A stretch of DNA of 5,260 nucleotides from Burkholderiales bacterium. Its GTDB lineage: Bacteria > Pseudomonadota > Gammaproteobacteria > Burkholderiales > Burkholderiaceae_C. A model generated the notes under the pieces. It saw nothing but the letters and a program-made list of their open reading frames with translations. It was not told the DNA's origin and made no database searches. Positions 1 through 5,260 of this stretch are shown here, in pieces. The translations under genes were made by a program, and so were the position numbers. Each line of letters opens with the position of its first letter. Positions within the stretch are counted from its first letter, which is position 1. Location: NCBI GenBank assembly GCA_013205525.1, contig JABMMR010000353.1, positions 1 to 5,260 on the forward strand, read 5' to 3'.

Positions 1-730
1 AGCCTTGACCCACCTGCCATGTCAGCATTTGCGCCCGTGAGGGTGTGGCTTGGGCGTCCCAGTCGCTGAGAACCCAGCGTTGATGCCCATCAGACAAAGC
101 GTGCATCGCTGGTTGGTGGGTGTGGCCATGAATCAGCAGCAAGGCTTGGTGTTGCTTCAAGCACGCCAGTGCAGCGTCGTTGTCAACATCCACCCAAGTG
201 GTTTGGGTTTGTTTCAAGGCTTCACTTTGTGCCCGCAAATCCCGCGCCATCTTTAAGCGCTGATGCAAGGGCTGCGCCAAAAAATTTGTTTGCCACTTGA
301 CGGATCTGACTTGTCGGCGAAAGTCTTGGTAAGCCGTATCGGCCAAGCACAAGGCGTCACCATGGCTTAAGAGCCATCTGTCTTGCGGGGTGTCTACAAC
401 GCAAGGGTCTTGCAAGGTTTGCATGCCGCTGTGAAGTGCGGCCTTTTCGCCCCACAAAAAGTCGCGGTTACCGACCATCCAATACACCGGCAACCTGTCG
501 GCCACTTGGCGCAAAACCGCGCAGCATTGGCGCTCAAAACTTCCCTCGGGCGCATCCAAAATATCGTCGCCAACCCAGACCTCAAACAGGTCTCCCAAGA
601 TAAACAAGGCGTCGGTTTGTAGGTTTTGCAAGGCCTTGCACCAAGCCTTGAAAGTAGCATCTTGGCTGGCTTGCAAATGCACATCGGAAATAAAGCTTAA
701 GTGTTGCCAAGCTCGGGCATCTAGGCTCAT
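1..730 (-). CDS. lpxH: UDP-2,3-diacylglucosamine diphosphatase LpxH (C-terminus cut by window edge)
   Basis: LpxH hydrolyses UDP-2,3-diacylglucosamine to lipid X and UMP, the fourth step of lipid A synthesis, as a peripheral enzyme on the inner face of the inner membrane. The reading frame is open for 243 codons and leaves the window without a stop; E. coli LpxH has about 240 residues, so only a short tail should be missing. The calcineurin-like metallophosphoesterase motifs are complete and in order: SDVHL (15-19, D16 and H18), [11 protein letters not shown] (46-56, D47), GNRDFL (87-92, N88 and R89), SHGD (122-125, H123) and HGHTHQPA (201-208, H201 and H203). These match the metal ligands and lipid-contacting residues known from E. 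coli. RAQS at 166-169 matches the lipid-binding RxxS stretch. The ATG overlaps the ppiB stop as ATGA and has no Shine-Dalgarno in front, which suggests translational coupling. The identification is secure. Confidence 0.95.
   Translation of the reverse strand, partial: MSLDARAWQHLSFISDVHLQASQDATFKAWCKALQNLQTDALFILGDLFEVWVGDDILDAPEGSFERQCCAVLRQVADRLPVYWMVGNRDFLWGEKAALHSGMQTLQDPCVVDTPQDRWLLSHGDALCLADTAYQDFRRQVRSVKWQTNFLAQPLHQRLKMARDLRAQSEALKQTQTTWVDVDNDAALACLKQHQALLLIHGHTHQPAMHALSDGHQRWVLSDWDAQATPSRAQMLTWQVGQG
627..640. repeat. 14-base perfect palindrome inside lpxH
   Basis: TGCAAGGCCTTGCA reads the same on both strands. It encodes Cys-Lys-Ala-Leu-Gln (LpxH residues 31-35, minus strand), which are common codons here, so it may be chance. 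No partner copy was noticed in the window. Confidence 0.5.
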
Positions 731-1236
731 GCCAAGAGAACAACTTTGTCGAGAATCACATCTTCTTTGGGTACATCGTCGTGAAAACCGCTACGCCCAG
801 TTTTGACTTTGCAAATCGCGTCCACCACCTCGGTGCCTGCAACGACTTTGCCAAACACCGCATAGCCCCAACCGCTGGCTGTAGGCGATGAGTGGTTAAG
901 AAAGTCGTTGTCTTTCACATTGATGAAGAACTGCGAGGTGGCTGAATGCGGGTCGTTGGTGCGAGCCATGGCCACGGTATACAGGTCATTGGTCAAGCCA
1001 TTGTTGGCTTCGTTTTCCAATTTGTCTTTGGTTTTTTTCTCTTTCATACCCACAGACATGCCGCCGCCTTGCACCATGAAGTTGGCAATGACACGGTGGA
1101 AAATGGTTTGGTCGTAGTGGCCGTCTTCCACATAGGCCAAAAAATTGGCAACAGTTTTGGGCGCTTTCTCTGCATCGAGTTCCAGCGTGATCACGCCGTG
1201 GTCTTGGATATGCAATTCAACTTGGGGGTTTGACAT
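727..1236 (-). CDS. ppiB: Cytoplasmic cyclophilin-type peptidyl-prolyl cis-trans isomerase, PpiB type
   Basis: This is a 169-residue cyclophilin that isomerises peptide bonds before proline during protein folding. It has no signal peptide (it begins [10 protein letters not shown]), so it should act in the cytoplasm like E. coli PpiB, which is 164 residues and close in sequence throughout. The active site is intact: FHRVI with the catalytic arginine R48, F53, M54 and Q56 in NFMVQGGG, then [14 protein letters not shown] (91-104) with Q102 and F104. The position equivalent to human cyclophilin A Trp121 is F112, as in other bacterial cyclophilins, which are known to bind cyclosporin poorly. The [15 protein letters not shown] tail is typical of PpiB. 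It starts 4 bases after the upstream ppiA stop, without a clear Shine-Dalgarno, and its TGA overlaps the lpxH ATG. It is a paralogue of its neighbour; the shared core is described separately. Confidence 0.95.
   Translation of the reverse strand: MSNPQVELHIQDHGVITLELDAEKAPKTVANFLAYVEDGHYDQTIFHRVIANFMVQGGGMSVGMKEKKTKDKLENEANNGLTNDLYTVAMARTNDPHSATSQFFINVKDNDFLNHSSPTASGWGYAVFGKVVAGTEVVDAICKVKTGRSGFHDDVPKEDVILDKVVLLA
902..921. repeat. 20-base exact direct repeat, copy in ppiB
   Basis: AAGTCGTTGTCTTTCACATT is identical to 1419-1438 in ppiA, in the same orientation and the same codon frame. It encodes the core of the shared [11 protein letters not shown] stretch. It reflects paralogy of the two cyclophilin genes and could permit recombination between them. 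Confidence 0.85.
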
Positions 1237-1240
1237 GGAC

Positions 1241-1834
1241 TTATTTCACTAAAACGGCAGACTGTACGACCACCTGGGTTTGCGGAACATCGCTGGGGAA
1301 GGGGCCGCCAGCGCCTGTGGGCGTTTGTTTAATTTTGTTGACCACTTCCATACCGCTGATCACCTTGCCAAAAGCCACATAGCCCCAGCCCTGAGCAGAG
1401 GGGGAGGAATGGTTGAGGAAGTCGTTGTCTTTCACATTAATAAAAAACTGCGAACTGGCCGAGTGCGGGTTGTTGGTGCGGGCCATGGCAATCGTGCCCA
1501 CCGTGTTGGTGGGCCCGCCCTTGGCTTTGACTTCAGCGCCTTCGTGTTTGATGGATGGGCGAGTGGTTTTTTCCATGTAGCGGGCGTCATAGCCACCGCC
1601 TTGGATCATGAAGTTGTTGATGACTCGGTGAAAAACCGTGCCGTTGTAATGGCCGTCACGCACATAGCCCAAAAAATTCTCTACCGTGTTGGGTGCTTTG
1701 TCGGGGTACAACTCGATGACAAATTCACCCGCAGTGGTTGTGAATTTAACTTGAGGCGAGGCGGTTTGTGCTTGAGCAAAACCAACGACAGACAGGGCCA
1801 AGGCAAAGCCAAGGAAATAGCGGCGAATATTCAT
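1241..1834 (-). CDS. ppiA: Exported cyclophilin-type peptidyl-prolyl cis-trans isomerase, PpiA type
   Basis: This is a 197-residue cyclophilin with an N-terminal export signal: basic MNIRR, a hydrophobic core at about 6-19, and a probable signal peptidase I site after AQA (residue 22). The mature enzyme is therefore expected in the periplasm, where PpiA-class isomerases help fold exported proteins. Active-site residues are all present: FHRVI (R70), NFMIQGGG (F75, M76, Q78), and [14 protein letters not shown] followed by [14 protein letters not shown]. It is more like PpiB in its core than a distant periplasmic paralogue would be, which points to duplication of one gene followed by gain or loss of the signal. 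The ATG overlaps the TPR gene's TGA (ATGA). The bases ahead of it (CAATCCTTCCAA) contain no Shine-Dalgarno, so coupling to the upstream gene is likely. The symbol follows location class; the product family is certain and strict orthology to E. coli ppiA is less so. Confidence 0.92.
   Translation of the reverse strand: MNIRRYFLGFALALSVVGFAQAQTASPQVKFTTTAGEFVIELYPDKAPNTVENFLGYVRDGHYNGTVFHRVINNFMIQGGGYDARYMEKTTRPSIKHEGAEVKAKGGPTNTVGTIAMARTNNPHSASSQFFINVKDNDFLNHSSPSAQGWGYVAFGKVISGMEVVNKIKQTPTGAGGPFPSDVPQTQVVVQSAVLVK
1419..1438. repeat. 20-base exact direct repeat, copy in ppiA
   Basis: This is the second copy of the repeat at 902-921, 517 bases apart. Flanking codons on both sides are also largely shared, with mainly third-position differences. 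Confidence 0.85.
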
Positions 1835-2418
1835 TTGGAAGGATTGAGAGTGAGTTGAAGAATGGGGTTGAGCGCCAGCTTTTTTTGCTGAGCAGATTTG
1901 GCGGCTGTGGGATCGAGCTCAGCAGCTTTGGCAAATGACTGTTGCGCAAGATGCAGCAAGATGTCGCCCATGTTTTCATGGGTGATGGCGTAGTTGGGGT
2001 TGTTGCGCAGGGCTTGTTCAAAGGCCAACTTGGCTTGTCGCCAGTTGCCGCGAGCCGCGTGCATCACCCCTAAGTTGTTTTGCACTTCGGGAAATTCGGG
2101 GTAATCTAGTGCCAGTTCTTCGTAAACCACAAAAGCTTCCTCAGCTTGTTGGAGTTCATCAAGTAAGCGAGCCCGCCAAAACCGCATCTGTGGGTCTCGA
2201 GGTCGGTCCAGCAAATAGGCATCGACTTGTTCCAAGGCTTGCGGCCATTTGCGCTGTCCCATGGCTTTTTGCACTTCGGCATGAGGCGTTCCCTTGAGTT
2301 GCAAAGTACTGGAAGTTTGCGCATGCACACCCCATGCTGCACAAAGCAGAAGGCAAACCAAGCCCATGCGCCAGGCCAAGGGTAAACATACAAAGGACAG
2401 CAGGTAGGTGCGGGGCAT
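1831..2418 (-). CDS. Exported tetratricopeptide-repeat (TPR) protein
   Basis: This is a 195-residue protein if started at the ATG at 2418; a TTG at 2427 in the same frame would add three residues. Neither has a visible Shine-Dalgarno, and ATG is preferred by codon. A hydrophobic stretch at about 18-31 (MGLVCLLLCAAWGVHA) ends in VHA before QTSS, a probable signal peptidase I site after residue 33, so export to the periplasm is likely. The in-frame ATG at 2367 would give a shorter, more conventional signal. Four helical repeats follow, at about 46-75, 76-109, 110-143 and 144-170. The third (NNLGVMHAARGNWRQAKLAFEQALRNNP) is a canonical TPR; the fourth is about five residues short. TPRs bind other proteins and no catalytic domain is present. 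It is the first gene of the minus-strand operon and overlaps ppiA by ATGA. The partner and exact role are unknown; envelope assembly or a chaperone adaptor is a guess from context. Confidence 0.85.
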   Translation of the reverse strand: MPRTYLLSFVCLPLAWRMGLVCLLLCAAWGVHAQTSSTLQLKGTPHAEVQKAMGQRKWPQALEQVDAYLLDRPRDPQMRFWRARLLDELQQAEEAFVVYEELALDYPEFPEVQNNLGVMHAARGNWRQAKLAFEQALRNNPNYAITHENMGDILLHLAQQSFAKAAELDPTAAKSAQQKKLALNPILQLTLNPSK

Positions 2419-2468
2419 GACATTCAATCAAGCATTGCGAAAAAAAAGCTTACAGAGGACAGGATCGA

Positions 2469-2474
2469 TATACT
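2469..2474 (+). promoter_or_regulatory. Candidate -10 element for cysS
   Basis: TATACT differs from the sigma-70 consensus TATAAT at one base. It would place the transcript start near 2481 and give a leader of about 70 bases. No good -35 lies at 16-18 bases; CTTACA (2449-2454) matches four of six positions but the spacer is only 14. Inference from sequence alone. Confidence 0.3.
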
Positions 2475-2480
2475 GCGGCC

Positions 2481-2486
2481 ATTGTA
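2481..2486 (-). promoter_or_regulatory. Candidate -10 element for the TPR-ppiA-ppiB-lpxH operon
   Basis: Read leftward this is TACAAT, one base from the sigma-70 -10 consensus. It would start transcription near 2474, about 55 bases before the TPR ATG. The hexamer at the proper -35 distance (GGGAAT read leftward) is a poor match. It lies over the expected start site of the opposing cysS promoter candidate, so the two might compete. Inference only. Confidence 0.3.
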
Positions 2487-2549
2487 GTAGAGAGTTTTTT
2501 TACATTCCCTTGCCAGTCTTGCCTTTTCGCAAGCGCCTTTTCCCTCACC

Positions 2550-3923
2550 ATGACCATCCGCATTTACAGCACTCTGACCCGTGCTCTGGAAAACTTGACA
2601 CCTCTGATAACGGGTCAGGTACGCATGTATGTGTGTGGCATGACGGTGTATGACTTGTGTCACCTCGGACATGCTCGCTCCATGGTGGCTTTCGATGTGG
2701 TTCAGCGCTGGTTGCGGCACAGCGGTTATCAGGTCACCTATGTTCGCAATGTCACAGATATTGACGACAAAATTATTCGCCGCGCTACCGAAAACGGCGA
2801 AAGCATCCGTTCATTAACCGACCGCATGATGGAGGCTTTGCACCAAGACGCCGACGCCTTGGGCATTGAGCGGCCCAGCTTGGAGCCGCGTGCCACCGAC
2901 TTTGTGCCGTCTATGCTCAAGCTCATTGGGCAACTCGAGGACAAGGGCTTGGCCTACCGCGTCCCCAGTGGCGACGTGAATTTTGCGGTTCGTAAATTTG
3001 CAGGCTATGGCAAGCTGTCGGCTAAGTCGCTAGACGAGTTGCATGCTGGCGAGCGCGTGGCGGTGCTCGATGGCAAAGAAGACCCGTTGGACTTTGTGCT
3101 GTGGAAATCTGCCAAGCCCGAAGAACCGCAAGAGGTCAAGTGGAACAGCCCGTTTGGTGCGGGCCGTCCAGGCTGGCATATTGAATGTTCAGCCATGGCT
3201 TGCGACTTGCTGGGCCAAAGTTTTGATATTCATGGCGGTGGCGCAGATTTACAGTTTCCCCACCATGAAAACGAAATTGCCCAAACCGAAGGCGTTCACG
3301 GCAAACCCATGGCCAGCATTTGGATGCACAACGGCTTTATCAATGTAGACAATGTGAAGATGTCTAAAAGCTTGGATAACTTTTTCACCATCCGCGAAGT
3401 GCTCAAACTTTTCGCCCCCGAGGTGGTTCGCTTCTTTGTTGTCAGAAGCCATTACCGCAGCGCTTTGAATTTCAGCGATGTTCATCTCGATGATGCGCGG
3501 GCGTCGTTGAAGCGTTTGTATACCGCTTTGCAGCTTGTCCCGCCTGCGCCAGTTGCCATCGACTGGCAAGACGCTTACGCTTTGCGTTTCAAGGCTGCCA
3601 TGGATGAAGACTTTGGCACGCCCGAAGCCGTGGCGGTGCTGTTCGAACTGGCGGCCGAAGTCAACCGCTCGCAGTCGGCTCTTTTATCAGGCTTGCTCAA
3701 AGCCTTGGGCGCCATCTTGGGTTTGCTGCAAAGCCATCCGCAAGATTTTTTGCAAGCCGGCAGCGAAGTTGATGAGGCGCATATTCAAAGCATGATTGAC
3801 GCACGGGCACAAGCCAAGGCCAGCAAAGATTTCGCTGAGGCTGACCGCATTCGCAAAGCCTTGGGCGATATCGGTGTGGTGCTGAAAGACTCGGCACAAG
3901 GCACACAGTGGGAGCGTGCCTGA
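2550..3923 (+). CDS. cysS: Cysteinyl-tRNA synthetase
   Basis: CysRS charges tRNA-Cys with cysteine using ATP in the cytoplasm; it is a class I synthetase and normally essential. At 457 residues it matches the E. coli enzyme (461) along its whole length, including the N-terminus, which supports this ATG. The HIGH signature is HLGH at 38-41 and KMSKS lies at 270-274. The catalytic zinc ligands are present as C29 (YVCGMTVYD), C213 (GWHIECSAM), H238 and E242 (FPHHENE). [10 protein letters not shown] (67-76) and HGGGADLQF (228-236) are family hallmarks, and the C-terminal anticodon-side region ends QGTQWERA. The start lacks a Shine-Dalgarno: the 20 bases before it are mostly pyrimidines (CCTTTTCCCTCACC before ATG). 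The TGA stop shares its last base with the next gene's ATG. No T-box is seen, as expected for a proteobacterium. Confidence 0.97.
   Translation: MTIRIYSTLTRALENLTPLITGQVRMYVCGMTVYDLCHLGHARSMVAFDVVQRWLRHSGYQVTYVRNVTDIDDKIIRRATENGESIRSLTDRMMEALHQDADALGIERPSLEPRATDFVPSMLKLIGQLEDKGLAYRVPSGDVNFAVRKFAGYGKLSAKSLDELHAGERVAVLDGKEDPLDFVLWKSAKPEEPQEVKWNSPFGAGRPGWHIECSAMACDLLGQSFDIHGGGADLQFPHHENEIAQTEGVHGKPMASIWMHNGFINVDNVKMSKSLDNFFTIREVLKLFAPEVVRFFVVRSHYRSALNFSDVHLDDARASLKRLYTALQLVPPAPVAIDWQDAYALRFKAAMDEDFGTPEAVAVLFELAAEVNRSQSALLSGLLKALGAILGLLQSHPQDFLQAGSEVDEAHIQSMIDARAQAKASKDFAEADRIRKALGDIGVVLKDSAQGTQWERA
3910..3914 (+). promoter_or_regulatory. Ribosome-binding site that decides the glycosylase start
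   Basis: GGGAG sits inside the last codons of cysS, 8 bases before the ATG at 3923. The alternative in-frame GTG at 3908 lies upstream of this site and has only a weak AAGG ahead of it, so the ATG is preferred. Confidence 0.6.
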
Positions 3924-4567
3924 TGCTGACTAAATTACCTGTCATGCGGGCTGTCCCCCCTTACTGGGAGGAAGCTTGCAAGCATTTGGCCAAGAAAGAC
4001 CGCGTCATGCGCCGCCTCATTCCGCAGTTTGGCGATGCCTGCCTAGAGTCACGCGGTGACGCTTTTGTCACGCTGGCCAGAAGCATTGTGGGCCAACAAA
4101 TTTCTGTCAAGGCTGCGCAATCGGTGTGGGACAGGTTTGCCGCATTGTCCAAAAAAATCACCCCAGCTTATGTGCTCAAACTCAAAGTAGACGATATGCG
4201 CGCGGCGGGTTTGTCAGCCCGCAAGGTTGAATATTTGGTTGACTTGGCGTTGCATTTTTCCAATGGCACTGTTCATGCAGGCCATTGGTCAGACATGGAT
4301 GACGACGCCATCATTGCCGAGTTGGTGACCATTCGTGGCATAGGGCGCTGGACGGCAGAGATGTTTTTAATGTTTTACCTGATGCGCCCCAATGTCTTGC
4401 CTCTGGATGATGTGGGTCTGATCAACGGTATCAGTCACAACTATTTCTCTGGCGAATCCGTCAGCCGCAGCGACGCCCGTGAAGTGGCCGCGGCTTGGGC
4501 GCCGTACTGCAGCGTTGCAACTTGGTATATTTGGCGGTCGCTTGACCCGCAACCGGTGGCCTACTAG
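3923..4567 (+). CDS. DNA-3-methyladenine glycosylase, AlkA-type HhH-GPD family
   Basis: This 214-residue base-excision repair enzyme is expected to remove alkylated bases such as 3-methyladenine from DNA. The helix-hairpin-helix motif reads [15 protein letters not shown] (134-148), followed by LPLDDVGL (159-166). D163 is 20 residues after W143, exactly the spacing of W218 and D238 in E. coli AlkA, so D163 is the predicted catalytic aspartate. Where bifunctional Nth enzymes carry a lysine (GRKTA) this protein has tryptophan (GRWTA), so it should be a monofunctional glycosylase without lyase activity. There is no C-terminal four-cysteine iron-sulfur motif, which argues against Nth or Mut[13 protein letters not shown] (54-65) is another family signature. 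It is shorter than E. coli AlkA (282) because it lacks that protein's extra N-terminal domain. Its ATG overlaps the cysS stop (TGATG), so it is co-translated with a housekeeping gene; no Ada-type operator is evident. A GTG at 3908 would add five residues. Confidence 0.9.
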   Translation: MLTKLPVMRAVPPYWEEACKHLAKKDRVMRRLIPQFGDACLESRGDAFVTLARSIVGQQISVKAAQSVWDRFAALSKKITPAYVLKLKVDDMRAAGLSARKVEYLVDLALHFSNGTVHAGHWSDMDDDAIIAELVTIRGIGRWTAEMFLMFYLMRPNVLPLDDVGLINGISHNYFSGESVSRSDAREVAAAWAPYCSVATWYIWRSLDPQPVAY

Positions 4568-4593
4568 GCTTATTCGCAAAGCAGTCACTGCGC

Positions 4594-4599
4594 AAGGAG
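4594..4599 (+). promoter_or_regulatory. Strong Shine-Dalgarno that fixes the TTG start of accA
   Basis: AAGGAG lies 6 bases before TTG at 4606, in the 38-base gap after the glycosylase. It is the best ribosome-binding site in the window and is the main reason for choosing a TTG start, with no ATG nearby in frame. Just ahead of it, GCAGTCACTGC (4581-4591) is a small palindrome that could form only a four-base stem. Confidence 0.75.
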
Positions 4600-4605
4600 A
4601 GACGA

Positions 4606-5260
4606 TTGGCGAAAAAAACATTTCTCGATTTCGAGCAACCCATTGCCGAACTCGAAGGCAAGATAGAAGAACTCAGGTATGTGCAAACCGAATCTGCTGT
4701 CGACATTTCAGATGAGATAGAGCAACTCGCCAAAAAAAGTCAGCAACTCACCAAAGACATTTACAGCGACCTCACGCCTTGGCAAGTCACCAAGATTGCG
4801 CGCCACCCAGAGCGCCCGTACACGCTGGACTACATCTTCGAAATCTTCACCGACTTTGTCGAGATGCATGGCGACAGGCATTTCTCCGATGACCTGAGCA
4901 TCGTGGGAGGTTTGGCCCGTTTCAATGGCAATGCTTGCATGGTGCTGGGCCAGCAAAAAGGGCGCGACACCAAAGAGCGCACAGCGCGCAACTTTGGCAT
5001 GACCCGACCCGAGGGCTACCGCAAAGCCTTGCGGTTGATGAAGACAGCTGAAAAATTCAAGCTGCCGGTGTTTACCTTTGTTGACACGCCCGGCGCTTTC
5101 CCGGGCATTGACGCCGAAGAGCGCAGCCAGTCTGAGGCGATTGGGCGCAATATTTTTGAGATGGCGCAACTTCAGGTGCCCATCATCACCAGCATCATTG
5201 GCGAGGGCGGCTCTGGCGGCGCTTTGGCCATCAGTGTGGCCGATCAACTGTTGATGTTGC
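4606..5260 (+). CDS. accA: Acetyl-CoA carboxylase carboxyltransferase subunit alpha (C-terminus cut by window edge)
   Basis: AccA pairs with AccD to move the carboxyl group from carboxybiotin to acetyl-CoA, making malonyl-CoA for fatty-acid synthesis in the cytoplasm. The first 218 residues are in the window; E. coli AccA has 319. The N-terminus starts [20 protein letters not shown] when TTG is read as Met and has a charged, probably coiled-coil segment at about 10-54, as usual. Next come [20 protein letters not shown] (56-75), the [13 protein letters not shown] stretch (84-96), GQQKGRDT (115-122), [14 protein letters not shown] (130-143), [22 protein letters not shown] (158-179) and the glycine-rich [11 protein letters not shown] (199-209), which belongs to the crotonase-fold active site. 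All are diagnostic of AccA. It lies 38 bases after the glycosylase with no terminator between, so it probably shares the cysS transcript. The TTG start is unusual and could lower initiation; a run of seven A (4612-4618) follows directly. Confidence 0.96.
   Translation, partial: MAKKTFLDFEQPIAELEGKIEELRYVQTESAVDISDEIEQLAKKSQQLTKDIYSDLTPWQVTKIARHPERPYTLDYIFEIFTDFVEMHGDRHFSDDLSIVGGLARFNGNACMVLGQQKGRDTKERTARNFGMTRPEGYRKALRLMKTAEKFKLPVFTFVDTPGAFPGIDAEERSQSEAIGRNIFEMAQLQVPIITSIIGEGGSGGALAISVADQLLML

Larger units (their letters stand above)
2419..2549. promoter_or_regulatory. Divergent intergenic region with promoters for both operons
   Basis: These 131 bases are the only non-coding stretch longer than 40 bases in the window. 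They separate the TPR operon (leftward) from cysS (rightward), so both promoters must lie here or within the flanking genes. It holds an A8 run (2440-2447), a T7 run (2495-2501), two -10-like hexamers listed separately, and a pyrimidine-rich leader before cysS with the direct repeats CTTGCC (2509-2514, 2518-2523) and GCCTTTTC (2521-2528, 2535-2542). I see no T-box-like leader, terminator hairpin or recognisable operator. Function as a promoter region follows from gene orientation; exact sites are uncertain. Confidence 0.7.

Noticed and set aside
1..730. Frequent GCCTTG/CAAGGC words in the left part as a possible uptake or signal sequence
   Set aside because: Most fall in frame as Ala-Leu codon pairs or similar common codons, and spacing is irregular, so codon preference explains them.
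1496..1514. Seven-base perfect hairpin (GCCCACC, loop GTGTT, GGTGGGC) as a possible terminator
   Set aside because: It lies within the ppiA coding sequence and is followed by GC-rich bases on one side and no T run on either strand, so intrinsic termination is not supported.
1280..1858. 192-codon plus-strand open frame opposite ppiA
   Set aside because: It lies antisense to a clear cyclophilin gene and its translation has no recognisable domain. It is a shadow of the codon pattern on the other strand.
2419..2549. Riboswitch, T-box or small RNA gene in the divergent region
   Set aside because: The space is short, no conserved T-box or riboswitch core was recognised, and no stable stem with a terminator tail was found.
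2424..2720. 98-codon minus-strand frame across the cysS start and intergenic region
   Set aside because: It overlaps the conserved N-terminus of CysRS on the opposite strand and shows no domain or ribosome site.
4568..4605. Possible terminator or separate promoter between the glycosylase and accA
   Set aside because: The gap is only 38 bases, its palindrome gives a four-base stem with no T run, and no -35/-10 pair fits.
4708..5247. 179-codon minus-strand open frame opposite accA
   Set aside because: It is antisense to strongly conserved AccA sequence; no family features were recognised in it.

Overview
The window looks like ordinary housekeeping chromosome from a betaproteobacterium, most likely Burkholderiales and probably Comamonadaceae. 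The evidence is the protein sequences (LpxH, two cyclophilins, CysRS, AlkA-type glycosylase, AccA) and the gene order cysS – glycosylase – accA diverging from TPR – ppiA – ppiB – lpxH, an arrangement I recall from that family but could not check. Base composition is moderate and leucine is often TTG, so a lower-GC member (for example a freshwater lineage) is plausible. The genus cannot be fixed from what is seen.

Layout. Left half, minus strand, read from about 2418 down to 1: a secreted tetratricopeptide-repeat protein, a secreted cyclophilin (PpiA type), a cytoplasmic cyclophilin (PpiB type) and lpxH, which runs off the left edge with nearly the whole protein present. The four genes are packed as one operon: ATGA overlaps at TPR/ppiA and ppiB/lpxH, and a 4-base gap at ppiA/ppiB. 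A 131-base intergenic region (2419-2549) separates this from the plus-strand half: cysS, an AlkA-type DNA glycosylase starting on the cysS stop codon (TGATG), and accA, which begins with TTG behind a strong ribosome-binding site and runs off the right edge at about two thirds of its usual length.

Functionally the left operon leans towards envelope work: LpxH makes lipid X for lipid A, and the TPR protein and PpiA appear to be exported. The right operon joins tRNA charging, alkylation repair and the first step of fatty-acid synthesis. AccA and LpxH both feed lipid and lipid A production, but that link across the divergent promoters is inference.

No mobile element, CRISPR array, RNA gene, toxin-antitoxin or defence system was seen, and I found no convincing undescribed system. 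The points most worth a second look are the tandem cyclophilin paralogues with a near-identical core, the shortened last TPR, the lack of Shine-Dalgarno sequences over most of the window, and the TTG start of accA.
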